From: JANQGH01 sp039177555 | Lineage (GTDB): Bacteria; Pseudomonadota; Alphaproteobacteria; DSM-16000; Inquilinaceae | DNA length: 64,000 nucleotides | NCBI GenBank assembly: GCA_039177555.1 | Contig: JBCDFV010000001.1 | Span: forward strand, 62,001-126,000 | Direction: 5' to 3' | Shown: positions 1-8,455 of the stretch, in pieces | Numbering within the stretch: the first letter of the stretch is position 1 | Layout: each line of letters begins with the position of its first letter | The notes under the pieces: generated by a model | Seen by the model: only the letters and a program-made list of their open reading frames with translations | Databases searched by the model: none | What the model was told of the DNA's origin: nothing | Program-made: the position numbers and the translations under genes

Positions 1-141
1 GAGCCAGATCACGCCCACCCAACCGGCGGCGGAGCGCACGTCGCGCTTCGTCATGGCCGCGTGGACGGTGGCCGCAATCGACAGCAGAATGCCGATGGTG
101 GCCGCCGAATGCGGCCAATAGCCGTCAAGAAACTCGATCAC
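1..141 (-). CDS. Cardiolipin synthase, N-terminal fragment (partial)
   Basis: Only the first 47 codons lie in the window; the gene runs off the left edge. The visible part is a short hydrophobic segment followed by a basic stretch reading MTKRDVRSAAGWVGVIWL. This resembles the N-terminal PLD-nuclease/cardiolipin-synthase membrane region, in which a TM helix is followed by KRD...A.GW. The GTG start at 141 is preceded by GAGG at a suitable distance and lies 18 bases after the DUF1244 stop, so the two are probably co-transcribed. The HKD catalytic motifs are outside the window, so the call rests on this N-terminal region alone. Confidence 0.55.
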   Translation of the reverse strand, partial: MIEFLDGYWPHSAATIGILLSIAATVHAAMTKRDVRSAAGWVGVIWL

Positions 142-159
142 GGCTGCGCCTCGGCGCCG

Positions 160-453
160 TCAGTTTCCGTGCGCAGCCTCGAAGGCGCGTTTCTGGGCCT
201 CCGTCGCCTCGGTCTGATAGCGTTCCTTCCAGTCGGCATAGGGCATGCCATACACGATCTCGCGTGCCTGGTCATAGTCCATGTCCAAACCGCGATCCTC
301 GGCGGCCGCGCGATACCATTTCGACAGGCAGTTGCGACAAAAGCCCGCCAGGTTCATCAGGTCGATGTTCTGGACATCCGTGCGCTCGCGCAAATGCGCC
401 ACCAGGCGGCGAAAGGCGGCGGCCTCAAGTTCAGTTCGTGTTTGATCGTCCAT
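160..453 (-). CDS. DUF1244 family protein
   Basis: A 98-residue soluble protein. The segment RRLVAHLRERTDVQNIDLMN and the following GFCRNCLSKWY with its CxxC pair are the hallmark of the DUF1244 family, common in Alpha- and Gammaproteobacteria and without an assigned biochemical role. The ATG at 453 is preferred over an upstream one at 501 because it begins the family-typical region (MDDQTRTELE). The gene sits between the carboxylate-amine ligase gene and the cardiolipin synthase fragment on the same strand, suggesting one transcript. The cysteine pair may bind a metal, which is inference only. Confidence 0.85.
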   Translation of the reverse strand: MDDQTRTELEAAAFRRLVAHLRERTDVQNIDLMNLAGFCRNCLSKWYRAAAEDRGLDMDYDQAREIVYGMPYADWKERYQTEATEAQKRAFEAAHGN

Positions 454-528
454 CTCAGCATGCTCCCGTTTTTGCTTTTGGCCCGTTCCACATAGGGACA
501 AGGTGTCGCAAACAGAAGGGGTTACGGG

Positions 529-1665
529 CTAAAGGCCGTGGCGGGTCTCGCTGATCAGCCAGTCGACCACACCCTCGAGAGCTTCCTGATGAGTGTGGCC
601 GGCCGCCAGCCCCTCCTCATAAAGCCTAATCTGCGTATGGGCACTGGTCTTTCTTTGCAAGATCGACCGGGTCCGGGCAACCTCGTCGACACAGTTCAGC
701 GCCTCGGCATCCTCTTGGATCAGGTCGAGTATTTCTTCAAGCAGCGTGGCGTAGGGCACCATCTCGCGCCGGCCGAAATCGATCAACCCGTCGTCCAGAC
801 CATAGCGCATGGCCCGCCAGCGATTCTCGTTGATCAGCAGTGTGCTGTAGCGACGCCATGTCGCGTTGGTGCGCTTCAGGCGCCAAAGCATGCGCAACAG
901 GCAGACATAGATGGCGGCGATCGTGATCGTATCCTCCATCCGGGTCGGAATGTCGCAAACGCGCAATTCCAGCGTCGGGAACCGGGCCGACGGCCGGATA
1001 TCCCACCAGATCTTGGTGCCGTCCTCGATGACACCGGTCTCGATCAAGGTGTGCAAGTGCTGCTCATAGTCATTGAGACCGGCGTAAGGTTCCGGGATGC
1101 CGGTGCGGGGCAACTCGTTGAAGACCGCCAAGCGATAGGACTTCAGCTCCGTGTTGATGCCCTCCCAAAACGGCGAGGAGGTCGAAAGAGCCAGCAGGTG
1201 CGGCAGGAAGTAGCGCATCTGGTTCATCAGATCGACGCGCAGATTGCCGTCCTCGATCCCGACATGGACATGGTTGGCGCAGATCAGCAAGCGGCGGGCC
1301 GGCGCGCCGATGTCTTGGCGCAGTTGCTCGTACCGCTCCCGCTCCGTCGTCTTTTGCGGCCGCCATGAGCCGAAGGGATGGGTCGAGGCAGCGATGATCT
1401 CCAGGTCGTGCGCCCTGGCAATATCCGAAACCGTGCGGCGCAGCTTGGCGAGTTCATGGCTTGCCTCGGCCAGATCGGCACAGACCGGCGTCCCGACCTC
1501 GATCTGACAGCGCATGAATTCGGGCGACACACGCTCCGGCAGTTGGCGGGCGCATTCCTCGATAACCGTCTTCGGCGGGTCGGCCGCAAGATCGCGGCTG
1601 ACCGGATCGACCAGCAGATACTCCTCTTCGATGCCGAGGCTGAAGGACGGCTCCGGAATCGGCAT
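529..1665 (-). CDS. YbdK-type carboxylate-amine ligase (glutamate-cysteine ligase family 2)
   Basis: 378 residues, close to E. coli YbdK. It begins with GIEEEYLLVDP (residues 11-21), the Mg-ATP/glutamate-binding signature of the GCS2 superfamily, and contains HVHVG and IRPSARFPTLELRVCD, both typical of the family. YbdK proteins ligate amines to glutamate-like carboxylates and show weak gamma-glutamylcysteine synthetase activity; the true substrate is usually unknown. Its start codon shares one base with the stop of the upstream N-formylglutamate amidohydrolase (TAATG), implying translational coupling and a related glutamyl substrate. A true GshA role is possible but not shown. Confidence 0.88.
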   Translation of the reverse strand: MPIPEPSFSLGIEEEYLLVDPVSRDLAADPPKTVIEECARQLPERVSPEFMRCQIEVGTPVCADLAEASHELAKLRRTVSDIARAHDLEIIAASTHPFGSWRPQKTTERERYEQLRQDIGAPARRLLICANHVHVGIEDGNLRVDLMNQMRYFLPHLLALSTSSPFWEGINTELKSYRLAVFNELPRTGIPEPYAGLNDYEQHLHTLIETGVIEDGTKIWWDIRPSARFPTLELRVCDIPTRMEDTITIAAIYVCLLRMLWRLKRTNATWRRYSTLLINENRWRAMRYGLDDGLIDFGRREMVPYATLLEEILDLIQEDAEALNCVDEVARTRSILQRKTSAHTQIRLYEEGLAAGHTHQEALEGVVDWLISETRHGL

Positions 1666-2528
1666 TAGGCGTTGACCGCCTTGTTGTTGTCCTGCGTGAA
1701 GCCGCTATCGCCATAGCCGCCATTCGACAGCAACGGTTCGAGGCAGTCGGCGAGCCGATCGCCCCACGCCTCGGCCTTTTCTTCAGTGTCGACCAGGTCC
1801 TGGCGCACCTCGATCAGCGTGTTGGCCAGGTCGCGCGGATAGGCGTGCGTTTCGACCGTGTAGCCGTGGCGATTGCGTCCCGAATAGGGCTCGTTGTCGC
1901 CGATGCACAGGTCTGGCTCCTGGCGCAGACGCTCGATCAAGGGCAGCGACAGCCCGCCCTCGTCGCCCCAAAGAATACCGACATGCCAGGGCCGTTCGAC
2001 GCCCCGGAACTGTTCGGTGAAGCTGTGGATCGAAATCACGCTGGGTGCCGCGCCCCGGGCAGCGAACCGGTTCAGCCAATCGTCGATGGCCCGGTGATAG
2101 GGGTGAAAGAACTCAGCCGCGCGCGCCTCGGCGTCTTCGGGCGTCAAGATTCTGTTCGCCGGTACGATCACCCCGTCGCTGACCGCGCAAATCGATGTCG
2201 GATCGTCCAGCGAGCGGTTCGGATCGATCAGCAAGCGCGAGTAGTTATAGATCAGGGCCGGCGCATCGAGCCTGTCTGCCAATCGGCGCGTCATCACCTC
2301 GACCCCGATGTCGTAGGCGATATGGCGCTCGAACGGCGCGTCGCCCAAGCCAAGCCTGTTCAGCGACGCCGGCACCTCGCGGCCGGCATGATCTGCCAGC
2401 AGGAGAACGGGTGCGGAACCGTTCGGATTGGCGACCTCGAAGACGGGGGCATCCTGGGTGGACCTTAAGGCCGTTTGGGGTTGAGTGCCGGCTAGCCCGG
2501 CTGATTCAGCGGTAATATCCATTGTCAT
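1665..2528 (-). CDS. N-formylglutamate amidohydrolase family protein
   Basis: 287 residues. Motifs of the FGase family are visible: DHAGR (46-50), YSRLLIDPNR (96-105), HPYH (142-145) and ISIHSF (165-170). The family removes the formyl group from N-formyl-L-glutamate in histidine breakdown, but many members in this sub-branch act on other N-acyl or gamma-glutamyl compounds. It is the first gene of a tight minus-strand run with the YbdK-type ligase. A TATAGT hexamer ends about 8 bases before the ATG, so the transcript may be nearly leaderless. There are no other hut genes nearby, so histidine degradation is not supported by context. Confidence 0.85.
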   Translation of the reverse strand: MTMDITAESAGLAGTQPQTALRSTQDAPVFEVANPNGSAPVLLLADHAGREVPASLNRLGLGDAPFERHIAYDIGVEVMTRRLADRLDAPALIYNYSRLLIDPNRSLDDPTSICAVSDGVIVPANRILTPEDAEARAAEFFHPYHRAIDDWLNRFAARGAAPSVISIHSFTEQFRGVERPWHVGILWGDEGGLSLPLIERLRQEPDLCIGDNEPYSGRNRHGYTVETHAYPRDLANTLIEVRQDLVDTEEKAEAWGDRLADCLEPLLSNGGYGDSGFTQDNNKAVNA

Positions 2529-2652
2529 GGCGGCAACTATAGAGATTTTTCCCCTTACGAGAACGGCTTATCCTGCCTTGTCGTCCTTGTCATGCCTGAT
2601 GCGTCCAAATCCGGCTTTCAGGCCACCAATACGTACCCTATAAGCCGCGCCC

Positions 2653-3597
2653 ATGACCCAGGCCTCGCCAGCCCTCGACGGTACCGTAAAACATGACGCA
2701 GAACGCGCCGCGCGCCTTGCCTTCGTCGCGCTGATCGCCGGCGCGCTCGCCATCTCCTTTTCGCCGATCTTCGTACGGGTGTCCGAACCGGAGCCGACCG
2801 CGACGGCGTTCTGGCGCGTCTTTCTAGCCCTGCCCTTGCTGATCGTGTGGACGGGTGGACGACGCGGCCGCGTCACTGTGCCTCGCCGCGAGGGGTTGCG
2901 CGTTCGCGAACTGTGCCTGCTGGCCCTGCCGGGCGTCGCCTTCGCCGGGGATCTGTTCTTCTGGCATTGGTCGATCCAATACACCTCCGTCGCCAACTCC
3001 ACCCTGTTCGCCAACTTGGCACCGATTTTCGTCGTTCTGGCGGCCTGGCTGCTGTTCGGACAGCGATTCAGCCGGCTGTTCCTCGCCGGTCTGGCCACCG
3101 CCGTCGCCGGCGCGGCCATGTTGATCGGCGGCAGCCTCTCGCTGGGCTGGAGCCATCTCTTGGGCGACGGCATGGCGACGATCACCGCCCTGTTTTATGC
3201 CGCGTACATCTTGGGCATCGGTCATCTCAGCCGCCGCTATTCGACCCGGTATCTGATGATCGTGAGCGCGGTGGTCAGTTCGCTGATCCTGTTGCCCGCG
3301 GCGATCCTGGCCGGCGAAAGCCTGATACCGCAGACGGTTCGCGGCTGGTTGATCCTGCTCGGCCTCGCCTGGATCAGCCAGGCGGCGGGCCAGACGCTGA
3401 TCGCGCTGGGGCTGGCGCGCCTGCCGGCCGCCTTCTCATCGATCAGCCTGCTGGTCCAGCCGGTTGGCGCGGCCCTGCTGGCCTGGCTGCTGCTCGCCGA
3501 AGGCCTGGCGCTGCATCAGATCGTCGGTGGTCTGGTCGTGCTTTACGGCATCTTCTTGGCGCGCCGTGGCTCGCGACCGGCACGGCCCCGGGATTGA
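2653..3597 (+). CDS. EamA (DMT superfamily) transporter
   Basis: 314 residues with about ten hydrophobic helices arranged as two EamA halves. The first starts at ARLAFVALIAGALAISFSPI, the second around ALFYAAYILGIGHLSRRYS, and the protein ends with a basic tail. Members export amino acids or other small metabolites across the inner membrane; the substrate cannot be told from sequence. It is divergent from the N-formylglutamate amidohydrolase gene and is followed 15 bases later by a FadR-type regulator on the same strand. A TATAAG hexamer lies 9 bases before the ATG, which would give a very short or absent leader. Confidence 0.88.
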   Translation: MTQASPALDGTVKHDAERAARLAFVALIAGALAISFSPIFVRVSEPEPTATAFWRVFLALPLLIVWTGGRRGRVTVPRREGLRVRELCLLALPGVAFAGDLFFWHWSIQYTSVANSTLFANLAPIFVVLAAWLLFGQRFSRLFLAGLATAVAGAAMLIGGSLSLGWSHLLGDGMATITALFYAAYILGIGHLSRRYSTRYLMIVSAVVSSLILLPAAILAGESLIPQTVRGWLILLGLAWISQAAGQTLIALGLARLPAAFSSISLLVQPVGAALLAWLLLAEGLALHQIVGGLVVLYGIFLARRGSRPARPRD

Positions 3598-3612
3598 CGG
3601 CGCGAGACAGCT

Positions 3613-4374
3613 GTGACACGCCTGACCGCGATGGACAGTCAAACCGACACAACGACGAACGGTACCACCGGCGGCAAGGCCGACCAGGTCGCCCGCACGA
3701 TCACCGACCTGATCGCCGGCGGCAGCCTGTCGCCGGGCGAGCGCCTGCCGGGCGAGCGCCAGCTGGCGGAACGCATGGGCGTCAGCCGCGTCTCGGTCAG
3801 GGCCGCATTGCAGCGGCTGAAGGCCCAGGGGATGGTGACCTCGGTGCAGGGCGGCGGCACCAGGGTTGCCTCGGCGTCGGCCAATCTGGACGCCGGGCTG
3901 GCCGTTCTCTTGCGAGGCAAGCTGGACAATCTGCACGATCTCGCCGAGATCCGGATGGCCCTGGAGACCTGGGCGGCCGGACGGGCGGCGGAGCGCGCGA
4001 CCGAGACCCAGATCGCTGAAATCAAGGGCCATCTTGACGCCATGGCGGTCGCCGGACCGCGCCGGGGTGCGGACAGCAATGTGGCGCGGGAAGACGCCCT
4101 TTTTCACATGGCCATCGGCAAGGCGTCCCAAAGCCCGGTCTACACCCACATCCTGGCGACGATCCGGTCGGTCCTGGTCGATATGCTGGACTTTCACCGC
4201 TACGAGCTGTTTTCGGAGCCCGACGACGACGCCATTGTGCTGGGCCAGCATCGCGCGATCTTCAAGGCGATCGAACGGCGTGACGCGGCCGGCGCACAAA
4301 CCGCCATGCAGGACCATTTGCGCTGGGTGCTCGCCTACTATGCCCGCCACCGCGAACCGGCGCCTTCTAGCTAG
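3613..4374 (+). CDS. FadR-subfamily GntR transcriptional regulator
   Basis: 253 residues from GTG (247 from an ATG at 3631, which is equally likely). The N-terminal winged helix has the GntR pattern LSPGERLPGERQLAERMGVS followed by RVSVRAALQRLKAQGMV. The C-terminal all-helical FCD effector domain runs from about LHDLAEIRMALE onward, with the ordered Asp and two His that normally coordinate a metal and an organic acid. FadR-type proteins bind TGGT-N3-ACCA palindromes, and one perfect site lies before glcD in this window, so it is a candidate glycolate/lactate-responsive regulator, although not adjacent. It ends in a CTAG shared with the convergent HTH gene. Confidence 0.85.
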   Translation: MTRLTAMDSQTDTTTNGTTGGKADQVARTITDLIAGGSLSPGERLPGERQLAERMGVSRVSVRAALQRLKAQGMVTSVQGGGTRVASASANLDAGLAVLLRGKLDNLHDLAEIRMALETWAAGRAAERATETQIAEIKGHLDAMAVAGPRRGADSNVAREDALFHMAIGKASQSPVYTHILATIRSVLVDMLDFHRYELFSEPDDDAIVLGQHRAIFKAIERRDAAGAQTAMQDHLRWVLAYYARHREPAPSS

Positions 4375-4619
4375 TCTTTTTTCTGCTTGGCCCGTTTCTT
4401 GTTCAGCCGGATTTCGTCGGGCCCGAAAAAATCGTCGACGCCCTCGCTGACCGCGAAGCAGGCGAGACGCACGGCCTTCGGCACGGACACGGCCTCGCCA
4501 TTGCGCTCGCCCTTTTCGTAGTACTGGACGATCCGGCGCTTCAGGCCCAGCGCGTCCGCCGCCTCCTTTTGCGAGAGGCCCAGCGACCGACGCCAACGTC
4601 TAAAGTCGTAGTCGTGCAT
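4371..4619 (-). CDS. Small HTH (Cro/CI-like) DNA-binding protein
   Basis: 82 residues from the ATG at 4619, which has GAGGAA just upstream. The core RRSLGLSQKEAADALGLKRR followed by IVQYYEKGER is a lambda-repressor-like helix-turn-helix. The C-terminus is a lysine-rich tail (NKKRAKQKKD). Such single-domain proteins act as local repressors or as antitoxin-like partners; no partner gene is adjacent. Its stop codon lies in the same CTAG palindrome as the stop of the convergent FadR-type gene. The frame also reads through upstream to 4682, but that extension lacks family similarity. Confidence 0.75.
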   Translation of the reverse strand: MHDYDFRRWRRSLGLSQKEAADALGLKRRIVQYYEKGERNGEAVSVPKAVRLACFAVSEGVDDFFGPDEIRLNKKRAKQKKD

Positions 4620-4904
4620 GGTTCCTCGATCGTCCGGCAGGCTGATTGGCGACAATCTAGCGGGTCGTCGGCCGATCGCCAAGAAAAGCGCACCAAGTGC
4701 GCCGACATGAGCGTCAACCGCGCCCCGCCGACGGGCTTTCGTTCGTTTGCGATTGGTATCGATTGGTTTGGCTTGGCGGTCAGGGCGCTATGTGCTTTTC
4801 TCGGCCGCGACGGCAGCCTTGCGTGGCTCAGCCCCCCAAGAGGCATCCCCCCAAAGATACCGCCTCAAAGACACCGCACCGAAGACACGCCCAAGAGACC
4901 CCCT

Positions 4905-6350
4905 ATGACAGCGAATCCCGCCGAGATCAGATCTCTGAACCGCGGCCGCCAGACCAAGATCGTGGCCACGATGGGCCCGGCCTCCAGTTCCCCCGGCATG
5001 ATCCGGGACCTGTTCATCGCCGGCGTCGACGTCTTCCGCCTGAACTTCAGCCATGGCAGCCATGAAGACCACCATGAACGGTTGAAGGCCATCCGGGCGC
5101 TGGAACAGGAGTTCGACCGGCCAGTCACGATCATGGCCGATCTACAGGGCCCGAAGCTGCGCATCGGCACGTTCGGTGAGGGACCGATCGCGCTTGAGGA
5201 GGGCCAACGGTTCCGGCTCGACCTCAACGACACGCCGGGCGATCAGACACGATGCTGTCTGCCGCATCCTGAGGTTTTCGAGGCGCTGAGCGCCGGCCAG
5301 CGCATCCTGCTCGACGATGGCCGCGTCCGGCTTGAGGTGAAGAGCCACGGCGACGACTTCGCCGAGACCATGGTCATCGCCGGCACGAAGCTGTCGGATC
5401 GCAAGGGGCTGAACCTGCCCAACGCGATCCTGCCCGTTTCGCCGCTGACCTCGAAAGACCGGGACGATCTGCGCTTTGCCCTGGATATCGGTGTCGATTG
5501 GGTCGCCCTGTCGTTCGTGCAACGGCCGGAGGATGTGGCCGAGGCGCGGCGTCTGATCGGCGGCCGGGCCAGCTTGCTGGTGAAGATGGAAAAGCCGTCA
5601 GCGATCTATCACCTCGACGAGTTGATCGTGCTGACTGACGCTATGATGGTGGCGCGCGGCGATCTGGGCGTGGAAATGCCGGTCGAAGACGTGCCGGGCC
5701 TACAAAAGCGCATCGTCCGCCACTGCCGCCGCGCCGGCAAGCCGGTGATCGTGGCGACCCAGATGCTAGAAAGCATGGTGGGCGCGCCGATGCCGACGCG
5801 CGCCGAGGCCTCGGACGTCGCCACGGCCGTGTTCGACGGTGCCGACGGCATCATGCTGTCAGCCGAAACGGCGGCGGGCGACTATCCGATCGAGGCGGTG
5901 TCGACCATGGACCGCATCGCCAGGCGCGTGGAGGGCGACCCGCTCTACCGCACGATCCTGGATCACGAGCATTACGACCCGGAGGAAACCGCCGCCGACG
6001 CCATCACAGCGGCCGCCAGACAAGTCGCCCACACCATCCGCGCCGCGGCCATCGTCACCTACACCACGTCCGGCTCCACCACCCTGCGTGCCGCCCGCGA
6101 ACGACCGGAGGTTCACATCCTGTGCCTGACCTCCAGCCTGGAAACCGCGCGCCGGCTGGGCATGGTCTGGGGCGTGCATACGGTGCATACCGAGGACGTC
6201 GCCAGTTTCGACGAAATGGTGAAAAAGGCGGTCGACATCTCCAAGCGCGACGGCCTGGCCGACGAGGGCCAGCGCCTGGTGATCACCGCCGGCGTCCCCT
6301 TCGGCACGCCGGGCAATACCAACGTCCTGCGCATCGCCTGGGTGGATTAG
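4905..6350 (+). CDS. pyk: Pyruvate kinase
   Basis: 481 residues, normal for bacterial pyruvate kinases. It starts TKIVATMGPASSSPGMIRDL (substrate-binding N-terminal motif). The barrel carries RLNFSHGSHEDH and MADLQGPKLRIG, and MVARGDLGVEMP near residues 248-258 is followed by KPVIVATQMLESM. The C-terminal regulatory domain ends with VPFGTPGNTNVLRI. It converts PEP and ADP to pyruvate and ATP, the last step of glycolysis. The ATG at 4905 is chosen because the long in-frame extension back to 4569 has no family similarity. It is divergent from the small HTH gene. Confidence 0.96.
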   Translation: MTANPAEIRSLNRGRQTKIVATMGPASSSPGMIRDLFIAGVDVFRLNFSHGSHEDHHERLKAIRALEQEFDRPVTIMADLQGPKLRIGTFGEGPIALEEGQRFRLDLNDTPGDQTRCCLPHPEVFEALSAGQRILLDDGRVRLEVKSHGDDFAETMVIAGTKLSDRKGLNLPNAILPVSPLTSKDRDDLRFALDIGVDWVALSFVQRPEDVAEARRLIGGRASLLVKMEKPSAIYHLDELIVLTDAMMVARGDLGVEMPVEDVPGLQKRIVRHCRRAGKPVIVATQMLESMVGAPMPTRAEASDVATAVFDGADGIMLSAETAAGDYPIEAVSTMDRIARRVEGDPLYRTILDHEHYDPEETAADAITAAARQVAHTIRAAAIVTYTTSGSTTLRAARERPEVHILCLTSSLETARRLGMVWGVHTVHTEDVASFDEMVKKAVDISKRDGLADEGQRLVITAGVPFGTPGNTNVLRIAWVD

Positions 6351-6433
6351 CGCGCAACGCGGCTGAGCAAAGAGCCGAGGTCCATTCGGTCCTTGCGTCA
6401 GGCGCGCCTGATTCTAGTCGGTAGTCCCGTCGG

Positions 6434-7006
6434 TCAAACGTCTTCGCCGACCAGGTCGCGCAGCGTCTCCGCATTGGCACGGGCGCCCGACAGGTGCGGG
6501 TTGACTTCCAGCGCGGCCTCGAACGCGGCCAGCGCCCGCTCTGGCTCGTTCAGCGCCAGATAGACCAGCCCCTGGCCGGCCAGCGCGCCGAAATGTCGGG
6601 GCTCCAGGGCCAGCGTTCGCTCAATGTCGGCCAGTGACTCCTCAAGCGCACCGCGCAGATAATTCACGGTCGCCCGCCGGTTCCAGCCCTCGGCGAACTC
6701 CGGATCGGCCTCTATGACCTGGGAATAGAAGGAGTGCGCGAGGTCGATAAAGCCGCTGCGGTTGGCGAAACGGCCCATCGCCATCAGGCGATCGACCTCT
6801 TCATTGTCGCCGTCATAGCCATACCAAATCCGCCAAATCTGGTTCTCGATCCGGCGCGCCTCTGTCGCCGTCAAATTGCCGGCGAGTTGGGCGAACAGGC
6901 CATCAAGGCGCGGATCGTTCTGATCGGCCGCCGCGGAGGCGGACCAGACAAATGCCAAGGCCACCAAGAGCCCGCACAATCCACGCAGCACACCGCGATC
7001 AGGCAC
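6434..7006 (-). CDS. Tetratricopeptide-repeat periplasmic protein
   Basis: 190 residues. An N-terminal signal peptide (RGLCGLLVALAFVWSASAAA) is followed by about three TPR-like helix pairs: FIDLAHSFYSQVIEADPEFA, then ESLADIERTLALEPRHFGAL, then RALAAFEAALEVNPHLSGA. The repeats are a protein-interaction scaffold and the partner is unknown. It lies convergent to pyk and upstream of nothing obvious on its strand; the glc operon ends about 75 bases beyond its start. Confidence 0.8.
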   Translation of the reverse strand: MPDRGVLRGLCGLLVALAFVWSASAAADQNDPRLDGLFAQLAGNLTATEARRIENQIWRIWYGYDGDNEEVDRLMAMGRFANRSGFIDLAHSFYSQVIEADPEFAEGWNRRATVNYLRGALEESLADIERTLALEPRHFGALAGQGLVYLALNEPERALAAFEAALEVNPHLSGARANAETLRDLVGEDV

Positions 7007-7081
7007 GGTCCAAACCCCTTCCCATAGCAGCCAGTATCGGTCGAACCCTATGGAAAGGAAGTTAAACTAGTTGTGAAGAAA

Positions 7082-8431
7082 TCAAGCCGCAGCCGTCGTT
7101 TGTGCCTGGGTTCTCTCCGCGACGCGATCAATGGCCGGCCCCAGCCCCTCGGGCATCGGACCGCCGGTAGCCCAGTCCAAAAGCGCGGCCGTGTGAAGAA
7201 TCGGCAGGTCCGTGCCGCCGCCGATCTGCGCCATGCAGCCGATATTGCCGGTGGCGACGACGTCCGGCGCCAGGCTTTCGATGTTGGCGACCTTCCGTTC
7301 CTTCAGCTTCCCGGCCAGTTCCGGCTGCATCAGATTGTAGGTACCGGCGGAGCCGCAGCAGAGATGGCCCTCGGGCACATCCATCACGCCGAAGCCGGCA
7401 CGGGTCAGCAACGCCTTGGGCTCGGCGCGGATCTGCTGGCCATGCTGCATGGAACAGGCCGAATGATAGGCCAGGCGCAATGGCGGCCGTTCGACGGGCT
7501 CCATCAGGCCCAAACTGTCCATGAACTCACTGATGTCCTTGGTCAGCCCGGAGATCGCGTCAGCCTTGTCGGCATAGGCCGGGTCGTCGCGCAGCATAAA
7601 GCCGTAATCCTTGACCGTCGTGCCGCAGCCGGAGGTGTTGATGACGACCGCGTCCAAGCCGTCGCCGCCCAGTTCCGGCAGTTCGCGCGACCAGGCATCG
7701 ATGTTGGCCTTGGCGGCGCGGTGGGCCGCGCCTTCCTTGCCCATGTGATGGGTCAGGGCACCACAGCAGCCGGCCCCCTTGGCGACCACGACCTCGACGC
7801 CGTGGCGGGTCAGCAGCCGTACCGTCGCCTCGTTGATGGAGGGGTCGAGCACCTGTTGCGCGCAGCCGTTCAGTAAGGCGACTCGGGCGCGTCGTGGACC
7901 CTCTGCCGGAATGGTCTGAGGCCGGTCGATCGGGCTGGGGCCGTCCAGCCGTTTGGGCGCCATGGCCATCATGCCCTTCAGCCGCCCGGGCATCAGGCCG
8001 GCGATCGGCCGGGCGATCTTGGCGCCGACCAGCGCCAGGCGGAACAGGCCCGGGCGCGGCAGCACGATCGCCAGCATGGTGCGCAAGGCGCGTTCGGCAA
8101 AGGGTCGGCGGTGGGTTTCCTCAATATAGGTGCGGGCGTGATCGACCAGGTGCATGTAATGCACGCCCGACGGGCACGTGGTCATGCAGGACAGGCACGA
8201 CAGGCAGCGGTCGATATGGGTCACGACGCTGTCCGGCGCCGGCCGGTCGTTTTCCAGCATGTCCTTGATCTGATAGATCCGGCCCCGTGGGCTGTCCAAC
8301 TCGTCGCCCAACAGGGTGTAGGTCGGGCAGGTCGCCAGGCAGAAGCCGCAATGGACACAGGTGCGCAGGATCTTTTCCGATTCCGCGACGGCGGAATCGG
8401 CCAGTTGCGCCAGCGTGAAGTTGGTTTGCAT
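7082..8431 (-). CDS. glcF: Glycolate oxidase iron-sulfur subunit GlcF
   Basis: 449 residues. Two 4Fe-4S ferredoxin motifs stand at the N-terminus, CVHCGFCLATCP (Cys 25, 28, 31, 35) and CLSCLSCMTTCP (Cys 75, 78, 81, 85). Two CCG domains follow, with GAGCCGALTHHMG and GHLCCGSAGTYNLMQ. This is the electron-transfer subunit that carries electrons from glycolate oxidation to the membrane quinone pool. It is the third gene of glcD-glcE-glcF, 24 bases after glcE, all on the minus strand. Confidence 0.95.
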   Translation of the reverse strand: MQTNFTLAQLADSAVAESEKILRTCVHCGFCLATCPTYTLLGDELDSPRGRIYQIKDMLENDRPAPDSVVTHIDRCLSCLSCMTTCPSGVHYMHLVDHARTYIEETHRRPFAERALRTMLAIVLPRPGLFRLALVGAKIARPIAGLMPGRLKGMMAMAPKRLDGPSPIDRPQTIPAEGPRRARVALLNGCAQQVLDPSINEATVRLLTRHGVEVVVAKGAGCCGALTHHMGKEGAAHRAAKANIDAWSRELPELGGDGLDAVVINTSGCGTTVKDYGFMLRDDPAYADKADAISGLTKDISEFMDSLGLMEPVERPPLRLAYHSACSMQHGQQIRAEPKALLTRAGFGVMDVPEGHLCCGSAGTYNLMQPELAGKLKERKVANIESLAPDVVATGNIGCMAQIGGGTDLPILHTAALLDWATGGPMPEGLGPAIDRVAERTQAQTTAAA

Positions 8432-8455
8432 GTCCCTGTTCCCTCCCCGCCCCGC

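Noticed and set aside
2847..4019. 390-codon plus-strand frame across the EamA and FadR-type genes
   Set aside because: Arg/Pro/Gly-rich shadow of two genes with clear motifs in another frame.
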